From Pavlovales sp. CCMP2436 (Eukaryota > Haptophyta > Pavlovophyceae > Pavlovales): a stretch of 12,805 nucleotides of DNA. Position 1 is the first letter of the stretch; each line of letters opens with the position of its first letter. The stretch lies in NCBI GenBank assembly GCA_026770615.1, contig MU631364.1, positions 56,436 through 69,240 of the forward strand, in the 5' to 3' direction. The translations under genes and the position numbers were made by a program. A model generated the notes under the pieces. The model did not search any database, had not been told where the DNA came from, and saw only the letters and a list, made by a program, of their open reading frames with translations. Of the stretch, positions 4,201 through 8,730 are shown one piece after another.

Positions 4201-6615
4201 TAGGAGTAATATGCCTCACCTGCTCGAAGCCCCCCCCCTTTTTTTTAGAACTATTGTTGTTATTGCTGTTAATTATGTTGATGATGATGATGATGATGAT
4301 GGTTGCTGTTGTTATACAACTGCCAACAACTGTAGCATACAGCTGCCAACAGCTGAATATGCGTCACCTGCTCGAAGCCGTCGCGCCCCTTGCCGAAGCA
4401 CTCGAAGCCGAAGAGGTCCAGCAATCCGATGCACGCCAGCCGCTCGGCCGCGCCAACGGCTGCCGGCGCGAGGGGGGCGGGCGCCAAGGAGAGCGAGGAG
4501 CGCGACTCTCTGCTCGGCGTGAGTTAGTTATAACAATAGGTAGTTATTTATTATTACTATTATTATTTTAAAATAGCTCTGACCAGCGCACGGCTCCTCC
4601 TCCGGGCTGAGTTAGTTATAATTTGTGATTAGGTGGAAAAGGATGCGTTCGTAACAGTAGGTAATAAAACATTTAGAACACGAACAAAAGGGCGCACGGC
4701 CGAGCGCCGCCACGAGGGGGTCGGCTGCGTACCTGGGGGCGCCAGCACCAAGCGCGAGGTCGCGTGCTGCCTGCTGCTGCTCGCCGCTGCCGCTGAGTTC
4801 TGCATTCGCGCGCGCGAGCAGGAAGTCGAACAGGCGGGCGTACAGTGCCTTGGCCAGCGCGCGCGCACCATCGGCTGCCTGCCAGAGTCAGTTTTTTTGT
4901 TTTTTGTTTGTTTGAGGGGTTGGGTGAGGGATTGGGCTAGGGTTTGGGGGTGGGCTGGGCGTCGTTCGAACTGAGGGTGGGGCTAGGGTTTGTGTTAGGG
5001 TTTCGCGCTGAGGGAACAGGGCCAGGGGGCTAAGGCGAGGGCTAGGGTGAACGCTAGGGTGAGGGTGAGGGCTACCTGCTGCGGCGAGAGGCGCAGCGTG
5101 ATTGTCTGGTCGTCTGCACCCACTCGGATGCGCCTGCGCAAAAGCTGCGCGAGCAGCGCGGCGGCGGCGCTGTCCGCGAGCGCCGCCGGCGTAGGGCTGC
5201 CTGCCCCTGCCGCGTGACTTGGCGCGAGCGCCTCGCCGCCCGCCTCTTCCCAGTCCGCCGCGGCCCACTTGGCCTCCTCCCAATCCGACGAGTCCTCCGC
5301 CTCCTCGGCGTAAGCGCCCGTCTCCTCCTCCTCCAAGCCGCCGCCGCCGTCCGCGCCGCCCCCGTCCACCAGCCCGAGCAACCGCGCCGCCGCGCGCAGC
5401 CACCGCCGCCCCTCCTCGCCGGCGAGCGTGGCGCCCTCTTCGCCGTCGGCGCGCGCGACGAAAGCGCACGCGGCGCCGCAGAGCGTCAGCGCGGTGGCCA
5501 CGACGCTGAGCACGACGCGCACCCCGTCGGCTTCAACGCCGGTGAGTGCCATCGCCGCGACCGTCCGCTCCAGCGCCTCGCCGTCGTTGACTCCGCTGAT
5601 GGTGTAGCAGCCGGAGAGGCGCAGGCTCGGGTAGGCGGAGGGGTCTGTGGGCAGTCCCACGCCGCCATCCGCCTCCGCGCCAAAGAGGTGGCGTAGCGTC
5701 GAGGCGAGTGCCTCCGAAACCGCCCCCGGATCCGGGCCCACGCCGAGCGCGCGACCACCCGCCAGCAACTGGTAGAAGATGTGGAAGGAGCGTTCATCGG
5801 CTGCGGGAGATGTGACGCGCGAGCGCTCGAGCATGTACATGCGCAGCTCAGCCCGCACGAGCGCGCACGCGTGAGAGCGCCGGCCAAACGACAGCGCCAC
5901 GTGCTTGCCGAAGCGGCTGGAGTTATCGTTGCGCAGCGTGCGCGCGTTGCCAAATGCCTCGAGCAAGGGATTTGTCGCACTGATGTGTGTGTTAGTTTCG
6001 ATATCACGCAATTAGCTCGCAATTAGCTCGCAATTAGTCACACAGCGCGCGTGTGCGTGTTAGTGTGCGTGCGTGCTCTCACTTTGAGTGTGAGGCGCGT
6101 GTGTTTGTGTTTGTGTGTGTTTTGTTTGTGGTGCGAGTGGACGCGCACCTGATTGCGATAGAGATCGTGTGGCCCGCGCCGCCCGCTGCGGACGCGCCGG
6201 GCGGCCCACTCGCACCACTCGCGGCAGCAAGGAATCCGATCGTGAGCTTGAGCGTCTCCGTCTTGCCCGTGCCTGACTCGCCCGAGATAAGGATCGACTG
6301 GTCGGCCTGCAGCTCCTCATCATCGCAGAGTGCGAACAGGCGAAGCGCCGCCTTTCGATAAGCGCGCTCCGCGATCGCAAACACGTGCGGCGGCAGGTCG
6401 TCACCCGCTGCCGCGCCCGCTGCGCAGTAGCGGCGCACCGAGTCGGAACCGTAGAGCTCGGCTGAGCCCACCCACGAGTGGGGGTTGGTGAAGAGCACTA
6501 CTCCCGGACAGACATCGGTGTAGAGCGCGTGCGCCGCGAATCGCTCCCGCACGGCGGCCACAAGCGCCAGTTCGCCTGCGGACTCTAGATTCGAGGCGAG
6601 CGCCACCATTGGTCC
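159..6615 (-). CDS. Myosin heavy chain, motor domain, ten exons, 3' end beyond window
   Basis: Actin-based ATP-driven motor, cytoplasmic. The proposed join, in transcript order, is 6149-6609(or 6615), 5076-5979, 4733-4878, 4368-4509, 3834-3890, 2836-2902, 2444-2529, 1033-1087, 741-820 and 159-236. This gives 2076 nt from the ATG, exactly 692 codons, and every junction is GT..AG with matching phase. Counting from that Met, the P-loop GESGTGKTE is near 110-118, LEAFGNA 160-166, switch I NDNSSRFGK 171-179, switch II DLFGFE 535-540, and FEQ/LCINYANERLQ starts at 549. Then come PPLGLLHLLAEE and HYAATVSY...EKNK. These landmarks define the family beyond doubt. The actin-binding loop, converter, IQ motifs and tail would lie off the left edge. 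Oddities are an acidic insertion at about 385-430 and HYAA where HYAG is usual. The N-terminus before VALASN is unresolved, because an acceptor-like CAG at 6616-6618 suggests an upstream exon. I cannot assign the myosin class. Confidence 0.93.
436..540 (-). repeat. Dispersed ~105-bp repeat, copy 1
   Basis: On the minus strand this reads ACGTGCGCTGTGCGCAG..., GCCCCTTTTCACGGGGGC, then AACAAGGGGTCTCTA. It is clearly homologous, in opposite orientation, to 6784-6890. It contains a short hairpin (GCCCC/GGGGGC around TTTTCAC). Both copies have AT-rich flanks. I saw no pol III A or B box, and no family is recognised. Confidence 0.85.
592..622 (-). repeat. Copy of exon 9 end plus donor inside intron 9
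   Basis: Matches 730-753 at the exon 9/intron 9 boundary, including CTACAGGTGCGG against GTACAGGTGCGG. It lies 120-140 bp downstream of the real donor in transcript sense. Confidence 0.7.
741..820 (-). CDS. Myosin exon 9 (poorly conserved loop before HYAA)
   Basis: Encodes GGPPLLEASAAPTGATAVLL then LAEGVQ, a Gly/Ala-rich segment in the region that is variable between myosins. It is supported by acceptor TATCAG|GTGGAG, donor TACAG|GTGCGG and phase agreement on both sides, not by motif. The alternative donor GAAGGG|GTACAG is also in phase and would drop two residues. Confidence 0.68.
821..1032 (-). other. Myosin intron 8 (212 bp)
   Basis: More than half is an inverted repeat (909-1027). The donor CAG|GTGAGT and the acceptor-side sequence CAG|GTGGAG resemble each other. 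Confidence 0.75.
909..1027. repeat. Inverted repeat with ~46-bp arms next to the exon 8 donor
   Basis: The left arm is about 909-954 and the right arm about 979-1027, with a 24-bp loop. Shared blocks include GGGGGTCAA, TGTGTTATT and GGGGTCA. Pairing extends weakly to the donor at 1032. It could be a small terminal-inverted-repeat element or a local palindromic duplication. No transposase was seen. Confidence 0.85.
1033..1087 (-). CDS. Myosin exon 8 (DEAFVCKALRAHA)
   Basis: A 55-bp exon encoding DEAFVCKALRAHAANIPP plus one base. It matches the family block DKTFxEKLxxxHxxxxxF. Acceptor GCTCAG|GATGAG, donor CTCCAG|GTGAGT, phase 1. The donor lies at the base of a long inverted repeat (909-1027). 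Confidence 0.85.
1213..1250. repeat. (TA)n microsatellite
   Basis: About 19 uninterrupted TA dinucleotides within myosin intron 7. Confidence 0.98.
1420..1510. repeat. Three diverged ~41-bp repeats with CGGATTGGG core
   Basis: CGGATTGGG occurs at 1420, 1461 and 1502, exactly 41 bp apart. The flanks (ACGC, CATAAATC) are partly shared, so this looks like an old tandem array. Confidence 0.8.
1536..1837. repeat. 31-bp direct repeat pair (1536-1566 and 1807-1837)
   Basis: Both copies carry GGACATGGACAATGGACACG, with one mismatch over 31 bp and a separation of 271 bp. Between them lies a tandem block. Confidence 0.85.
1645..1730. repeat. ~24-bp tandem repeat (TTACTTACAAACAATTCGAT)
   Basis: Three to four copies of a unit containing ACAAACAATTCGATTA. 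Related single copies occur near 1573 and 1858. Confidence 0.85.
2031..2176 (-). repeat. Degraded copies of exon 7 end within intron 7
   Basis: 2155-2176 carries CTCCGCGAGCAGGT (exon 7, 2468-2483). 2085-2106 carries CAGCGATGCCT and CTCCGC (exon 7, 2456-2474). 2031-2050 resembles the exon 7 end and donor (ttaccgatccgttctgcagc at 2440-2459, 16 of 20 matching). Confidence 0.7.
2203..2440. repeat. 240-bp polypyrimidine tract (TTCTC/TTTTC)
   Basis: Almost unbroken C/T on the plus strand, with few purines, directly after the exon 7 donor in transcript sense. The pre-mRNA is therefore a GAAGAG/GAAAAG-rich purine run. Its mirror-like composition could allow triplex (H-DNA) formation. Confidence 0.95.
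2444..2529 (-). CDS. Myosin exon 7 (PPLGLLHLLAEE)
   Basis: An 86-bp exon encoding GARLELFDRPPLGLLHLLAE, then EASLQNGS, the family block LIExKPxGILSLLDEECxxPKAT. Acceptor TATCAAG|GCGGTG, donor GGATCG|GTAAAG, phase 0. The spacing to DEAF in exon 8 equals that of ordinary myosins. Confidence 0.9.
2530..2835 (-). other. Myosin intron 6 (306 bp)
   Basis: AT-rich with an A18-type homopolymer near 2631-2649 and TTATTA runs. It contains a 23-bp exact copy of the exon 6 end and donor at 2772-2794, 60 bp from the original. Confidence 0.8.
2772..2800 (-). repeat. Copy of exon 6 end plus donor inside intron 6
   Basis: The block GTACCGTCGGCGTCCAGTGC (plus strand) continuing CAC is identical at 2772-2794 and 2832-2854. 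The second is the real exon 6/intron 6 boundary. Confidence 0.92.
2836..2902 (-). CDS. Myosin exon 6 (QQQEYEAEGVPW)
   Basis: A 67-bp exon encoding VSQQQEYEAEGVPWLKVALD then AD and the first base of a Gly codon. It matches the family EQEEYxxEGIxWxxIxF block, and the distance from LQ in exon 5 to EY is the usual one. The acceptor reads CGCAG|GTGAGT, so the exon itself opens with a perfect donor-like hexamer. Donor GACG|GTACTA, phase 1. Confidence 0.88.
2950..2984. repeat. (GAA)n microsatellite
   Basis: About eleven GAA units, followed by the 27-bp minisatellite. On the transcribed strand it is a TTC pyrimidine tract 47-81 nt upstream of the exon 6 acceptor and may serve as its polypyrimidine tract. 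Confidence 0.95.
2991..3170. repeat. 27-bp minisatellite, about seven near-identical copies
   Basis: The unit begins CAGCAATCATGATCATAACA and ends ATAGCAG. Period 27 keeps reading frames open on both strands, which produces long spurious ORFs. TGATCA palindromes recur in every unit. Copies are almost identical, so expansion is recent. Confidence 0.97.
3162..3417 (-). repeat. Two copies of exon 6 start/acceptor region inside intron 5
   Basis: 3162-3225 and 3365-3417 share AATCATG.TCATGGTGAGAA and CCCTTACTCCTGCTGCTG. The first continues into ACTCACCTGCGCATCGCA, identical to the true acceptor region at 2897-2914. The coding frame is broken in both by GAGTAA where exon 6 has GAGTAC. Confidence 0.88.
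3404..3432 (-). repeat. Fused exon 5 end / exon 6 start copy without an intron
   Basis: In transcript sense this 29-bp stretch matches the last 9 nt of exon 5 joined directly to the first 20 nt of exon 6 at 26 of 29 positions. It is located inside the intron that separates those exons. Confidence 0.75.
3553..3790 (-). repeat. Four copies of exon 5 end plus donor inside intron 5
   Basis: About 26-bp copies at 3553-3578, 3617-3642, 3689-3714 and 3765-3790, with the original boundary at 3827-3852. Spacing is 62-76 bp. Each keeps GACG..(T/A)GCTGCGAAG-like exon sequence and most keep the donor. The linkers between copies share ATAACGAGAGG. Confidence 0.92.
3834..3890 (-). CDS. Myosin exon 5 (LCINYANERLQ)
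   Basis: A 57-bp exon of exactly 19 codons, LCINYANERLQANFAADVL, which continues FEQ of exon 4 into the invariant FEQLCINYxNExLQ block. Acceptor CCCCCAG|CTGTGC, donor CTTG|GTGAGC, phase 0 both sides. It is too short for ordinary ORF calling and was found by motif. Confidence 0.92.
3914..4060. repeat. 52-bp G-rich minisatellite, three copies
   Basis: The unit contains GCAGCAGACAGTCAGTAGCT, GGCAGGAAGG, a G10-G11 run and GCAGTGGCAGTGG. In transcript sense each copy gives a C-rich tract followed by TGCCAG|CTACTG, resembling the true acceptor CCCCCAG|CTGTGC. The plus strand could form G-quadruplexes. Confidence 0.95.
4098..4231 (-). repeat. Two copies of exon 4 end plus donor inside intron 4
   Basis: 4209-4231 matches 4359-4380, ATATGC.TCACCTGCTCGAAG, nearly perfectly across the donor. 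4098-4116 keeps CACCTGCCCGAAGCCGT with one mismatch. Confidence 0.88.
4274..4302. repeat. (GAT)n microsatellite
   Basis: About eight to nine GAT units within intron 4. A looser GAT-rich run is at 3494-3516. Confidence 0.95.
4368..4509 (-). CDS. Myosin exon 4 (switch II)
   Basis: Begins after CCGAGCAG and completes a split Arg codon, then a Ser/Ala/Pro loop, then RLACIGLLDLFGFECFGKG ending GFEQ at the donor GAGCAG|GTGACG. DLFGFE is the switch II motif (family DIxGFE). Phase 0 exit. Confidence 0.93.
4510..4732 (-). other. Myosin intron 3 (223 bp) with duplicated acceptor region
   Basis: Near its 3' end GAGTTAGTTATAA occurs at about 4520-4532 and GAGTTAGTTATAAT at about 4609-4622, each preceded by GC-rich sequence resembling the exon 4 start. 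This suggests a duplicated 3' splice region. I see no copy of its donor. Confidence 0.6.
4733..4878 (-). CDS. Myosin exon 3 (ALAKALYARLFDFLL)
   Basis: Begins after TGGCAG with AADGARALAKALYARLFDFL, matching the family block RDALAKALYxRLFDWLV. Then comes a short Gln/Ala-rich segment. Donor CCCAG|GTACGC, phase 2. The frame joins cleanly to the exons on either side. Confidence 0.88.
4879..5075 (-). other. Myosin intron 2 (197 bp), telomere-like C-rich repeats
   Basis: In transcript sense it is full of CCCTA, CCCTCA and AACCCTA units, starting right at the donor (GTAGCCCTCACCCTCACCC). The pattern is degenerate, with irregular spacing. It ends in an AC/A-rich stretch and acceptor TGGCAG. Confidence 0.8.
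5076..5979 (-). CDS. Myosin exon 2 (switch I, upper 50K region)
   Basis: Largest exon, 904 bp. It opens at ATCAG|TGCGAC, completing a split Ser codon before ATNPLLEAFGNARTLR, then NDNSSRFGKHVALSF, MLERSRV and ERSFHIFYQLLAGG. These are textbook myosin blocks. A Gly stretch and an acidic EEEE/EEAEDSSDWEEAKW stretch follow where most myosins continue compactly. It ends RLSPQQ at CAGCAG|GTAGCC, phase 0. Confidence 0.93.
5980..6148 (-). other. Myosin intron 1 (169 bp)
   Basis: Contains three copies of CAATTAGCTCG-like sequence (6009-6038) and GT-rich low-complexity DNA (6048-6130). Donor side ATCAG|GTGCGCG and acceptor side ATCAG|TGCGACA are similar. Confidence 0.8.
6149..6615 (-). CDS. Myosin exon 1 as modelled (P-loop exon)
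   Basis: Encodes VALASNLESAGELALVAAV..., then VLFTNPHSWVGSAELYG, PPHVFAIAERAYRKA and the P-loop QSILISGESGTGKTETLK. It ends at the donor CAATCAG|GTGCGC in phase 2. ATG at 6609 is the first in-frame Met. The bases before it, ATCAG|GGACCA, look like an acceptor in phase 0, so translation may start in an exon I cannot place. Confidence 0.9.
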
Positions 6616-6640
6616 CTGATGACGGAGGGGCGATCCTCAC

Positions 6641-7182
6641 CTCTTTCACAGCAGTGTCCTCGCGCGTCGCTCCGCACGCGACGGCCGCTCCGGTGCCGCA
6701 CACGCCCGGCCGGTCAACAGAAAACGCGTCCTTTTTAAATGAGGCGCGTGATATAAATTATATTATTTTATAATTAATGACGGAATGACGTGCGCTGTGC
6801 GCAGATCGCCGAGCCTGCCCCTTTTCACGGGGGCGGATGATATATCCTTCCCCTGGCCACGCTTCCCAACAAGGGGTCTCTAACAACCAGTCACAATCTG
6901 AGATTGTCGGAAAACTAGCCTTTTAAAAAATGAAACAAGCCCACAAACTGGAGCCCAGTTCAAGGTCGAGCGGATCAAACCCTGGGCAAGGGCGGCCCTG
7001 GTGGGGCCAACTTCACGAGCGATGCAGATAGCTGGGAGCGGCCGCGCACGACCAGCACATCGCGTGCTGTGGCGCACCCTGGTGACAGAGCATGGAGATC
7101 ATCACAATTCACATACGCTCTCATAGCAGTGTCCTCGCGCATCTGATACCGCTCCGCACGCAACTGCCGCTCTCGTTGCCGT
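6641..7182. repeat. Duplicated ~60-bp block (6641-6698 and 7119-7182)
   Basis: Both copies share AGCAGTGTCCTCGCGC, GCTCCGCACGC and TGCCG in order. In transcript (minus) sense the proximal copy ends CTGCTGTGAAAGAG|GTGAGG, a good donor only 25 bp before the exon 1 acceptor, too close to be a working intron. The distal copy gives RAERYQMREDTAMRAY in an open frame. This may be the missing upstream myosin exon plus its relic, or both may be relics. Confidence 0.6.
6784..6890 (+). repeat. Dispersed ~105-bp repeat, copy 2
   Basis: Plus-strand partner of 436-540, in opposite orientation and about 6.3 kb away. The hairpin GCCCCTTTTCACGGGGGC and the block AACAAGGGGTCTCTA are identical, with scattered mismatches elsewhere. 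The GC-rich core is again preceded by an AT-rich run (6745-6780). Confidence 0.85.
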
Positions 7183-7899
7183 TCACGATGCCCATGTCGA
7201 GTCCGACTTCGACGGGGCTTATGCCGTATGCAGACGGGCGCCGATGGTGGGCTGCTGGCTGAGATGGCGCTCTAGCGCACGCTGAGTATGCATGGCTAAT
7301 TAAAAAATATGTTTAAAAACTTGCTAACTAACAGTACTTAAATGCGCTCAGAAATGCCAAAGCGGGCGTATGGAATGTGGCCAGGCGCACGGGTGCACTG
7401 AGGCTGTTAGACTTTCCGGCTTGGGCATAGCAATAATAAATCATCATGGGCATAGCTCATGGCGTAAAATAATGAAGGTACACCTACTGGCACGGCAGCA
7501 GGTTCACTTCTCACTCTCCATTCTCGGATTGACGTCGAACGTTCATCGTTATATAAATATATAACTATGAACCGACGATTATGAGGGGTCTCGATGGGTC
7601 TCGAGCGAAATAAATTACATAACACGCTGGTTTCAAGCTTTGGGACGCCCCCGCGGTGAGGACCCGCGAATCCCTGGCGCGCCGAAGTGTCGGCAGCGGC
7701 GGCAGCTGGCCGAAGCAAAACGCCACTCTGCCGACTGCCGCGAGCGCACTGAGGCCGGAGCTCGGCAGGCTGCGCGCCGCTCGCCTGCCTGCCTTCCAGA
7801 GCCCCGGGGAGCTGTGATGTGTGCCGAAAAACGGGTGTGCCAGGCTGAATATGAATCCGTGACAGAGGATCTCCCAGCCGCCCCGCGCAGAGCTTAGAC

Positions 7900-8439
7900 T
7901 CAGCCCGCGCGCACGGCGGTTGCTTCCAGGAACTCGAGCGCGTTGCCGTCCGGGTCGCGGCAGAAGACCGCGAGCCGGCCGGACATGCTCATCGTGTACG
8001 GCACGCCCGCCGCCTCGAGGCTCGCCTTGAGCGGCTCGATGCTTTGCACCGTGATGGCGAGGTGCCGGTCGCGCCCGCCGTGCTCCGGCCGGCCGGCGGT
8101 CGGGTCGGGGTTGGGCAGTTCCATCAGGTGCAGCTGGTGCGTGCCGCACCGCACGAAAGCACCCGCGAACGACAGCGTTGCCGGTCGGTACTGCGTGTCG
8201 TCGCCCATGCCGAGTACCTCGGTGTAGAAGGCCAACGACTTGGCCGTGTCGCTTACGAGTACACCGGCGTGCTGGATGCCGCCGTAGTCGACGGCGGCGG
8301 CGACGCAGCGCGGCCGCGAGCGTCCTACGCGCGCGGCCGCGTGGCGCAGCGGCGAGCAAAACGCGCTCGGTACCGAGGCGCCCACCGAGAGCGCCGCCAA
8401 TGTGAGCCAGGCGGCGGAGGTCAGGGCGGAGCGAGCCAT
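7900..8439 (-). CDS. VOC / glyoxalase-fold metalloprotein, probably plastid-targeted
   Basis: 179 aa, intronless. The mature part (about 51-175) is a single vicinal-oxygen-chelate module of two beta-alpha-beta-beta-beta repeats: IQHAGVLVSDTAKSLAFYTE, LHLMELPNPDP, GRPEHGGRDRHLAI and FCRDPDGNALEFLE. Likely metal ligands by position are His57, Glu107, His126 and Glu169, the usual H/E pattern of glyoxalase I and related dioxygenases. PEHGGRDRH is typical of a cyanobacterial and plastid-lineage subgroup. Residues 1-21 form a hydrophobic leader, followed by ASVPSAF and an Arg-rich stretch, matching a bipartite signal-plus-transit presequence of a complex plastid (inference). The substrate cannot be read from sequence, and glyoxalase activity on methylglyoxal is only one possibility. 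It is divergent from the SIS gene across a 291-bp spacer. The start is the first in-frame ATG that includes the leader. Confidence 0.88.
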   Translation of the reverse strand: MARSALTSAAWLTLAALSVGASVPSAFCSPLRHAAARVGRSRPRCVAAAVDYGGIQHAGVLVSDTAKSLAFYTEVLGMGDDTQYRPATLSFAGAFVRCGTHQLHLMELPNPDPTAGRPEHGGRDRHLAITVQSIEPLKASLEAAGVPYTMSMSGRLAVFCRDPDGNALEFLEATAVRAG

Positions 8440-8730
8440 CCGGGATCGCGCGGCGAGGCGGCGGGAGCTTTAAGTGCGTGTGGAGGCAGTTTTAAAAGCG
8501 CTCGTCACAAATAAGGTCGGATGTCCTGGCCTGGCTCTGCACACACATTGGCACGCAGGGGACTCTGCAGCTCCTTTTTTATGTTGGATGTGGTGGTGGT
8601 GGTGCTCTTGCCTGTCGCGCCCTGGTGGTGGTCCTGTTCGGTGTGAGAGCATGTACGTAAAAAGTAGCCTCCCTTCTCCCCGCACGTGTACCCGCTTTTA
8701 AAACTGTACTGTATACAGTAGGCTTACGTG
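8440..8730. promoter_or_regulatory. Bidirectional promoter region with a mirrored 14-bp motif
   Basis: Spacer between the divergent VOC and SIS start codons. CAGTTTTAAAAGCG at 8487-8500 is the exact inverse of CGCTTTTAAAACTG at 8693-8706, so each gene sees CGCTTTTAAAACTG reading toward it, 48-61 bp upstream of the VOC ATG and 25-38 bp upstream of the SIS ATG. The TTTTAAAA core is TATA-like. A (TGG)n run is at 8591-8605. Confidence 0.6.
8707..8720. promoter_or_regulatory. 14-bp perfect palindrome upstream of the SIS gene
   Basis: TACTGTATACAGTA, directly adjoining the 14-bp motif and 10 bp before the ATG. It could bind a dimeric regulator or be in the 5' leader. No function is assigned. Confidence 0.5.

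Larger units (their letters stand above)
3891..4367 (-). other. Myosin intron 4 (477 bp)
   Basis: Donor at 4367, acceptor CCCCCAG at 3891-3897. It contains two exon 4 end copies (4209-4231, 4098-4116), a (GAT)n run, and a C-rich (transcript sense) minisatellite before the acceptor. No coding content beyond frame-open repeats. Confidence 0.8.
6616..7899. other. 1.28-kb region without a confident gene
   Basis: Holds the duplicated block above, the dispersed repeat copy 2, AT-rich DNA (6745-6780, 7301-7330), and GC-rich stretches. Minus-strand 6975-7163 is open for 62 codons (MREDTAMRAYVNCDDLHALS and on) and could be an upstream exon. Minus 7175-7245 and plus 7640-7897 are open but lack credible starts or motifs. 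Nothing else is recognised. Confidence 0.6.

Noticed and set aside
4879..5075. A true internal telomere
   Set aside because: The CCCTA units are too degenerate and irregular and sit precisely between two myosin splice sites.
5214..5696. Long plus-strand ORFs opposite the myosin exon
   Set aside because: They are shadows of GC-rich codon use. The minus frame carries unmistakable myosin motifs and these do not resemble any family.
6619..6643. A 25-bp intron between the two donor/acceptor-like sites before exon 1
   Set aside because: Too short for any ordinary spliceosomal intron. It is better explained as a relic donor copy beside an acceptor.
6784..6890. The repeat as a U5 snRNA because of its CCTTTTCAC loop
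   Set aside because: The loop and stem do not match the U5 conserved loop, no Sm site is evident, and two diverged copies exist.
7565..8359. 264-codon minus-strand ORF overlapping the VOC gene
   Set aside because: Arg/Ala-rich shadow frame without a domain. The overlapping frame has conserved VOC motifs and a natural start and stop.
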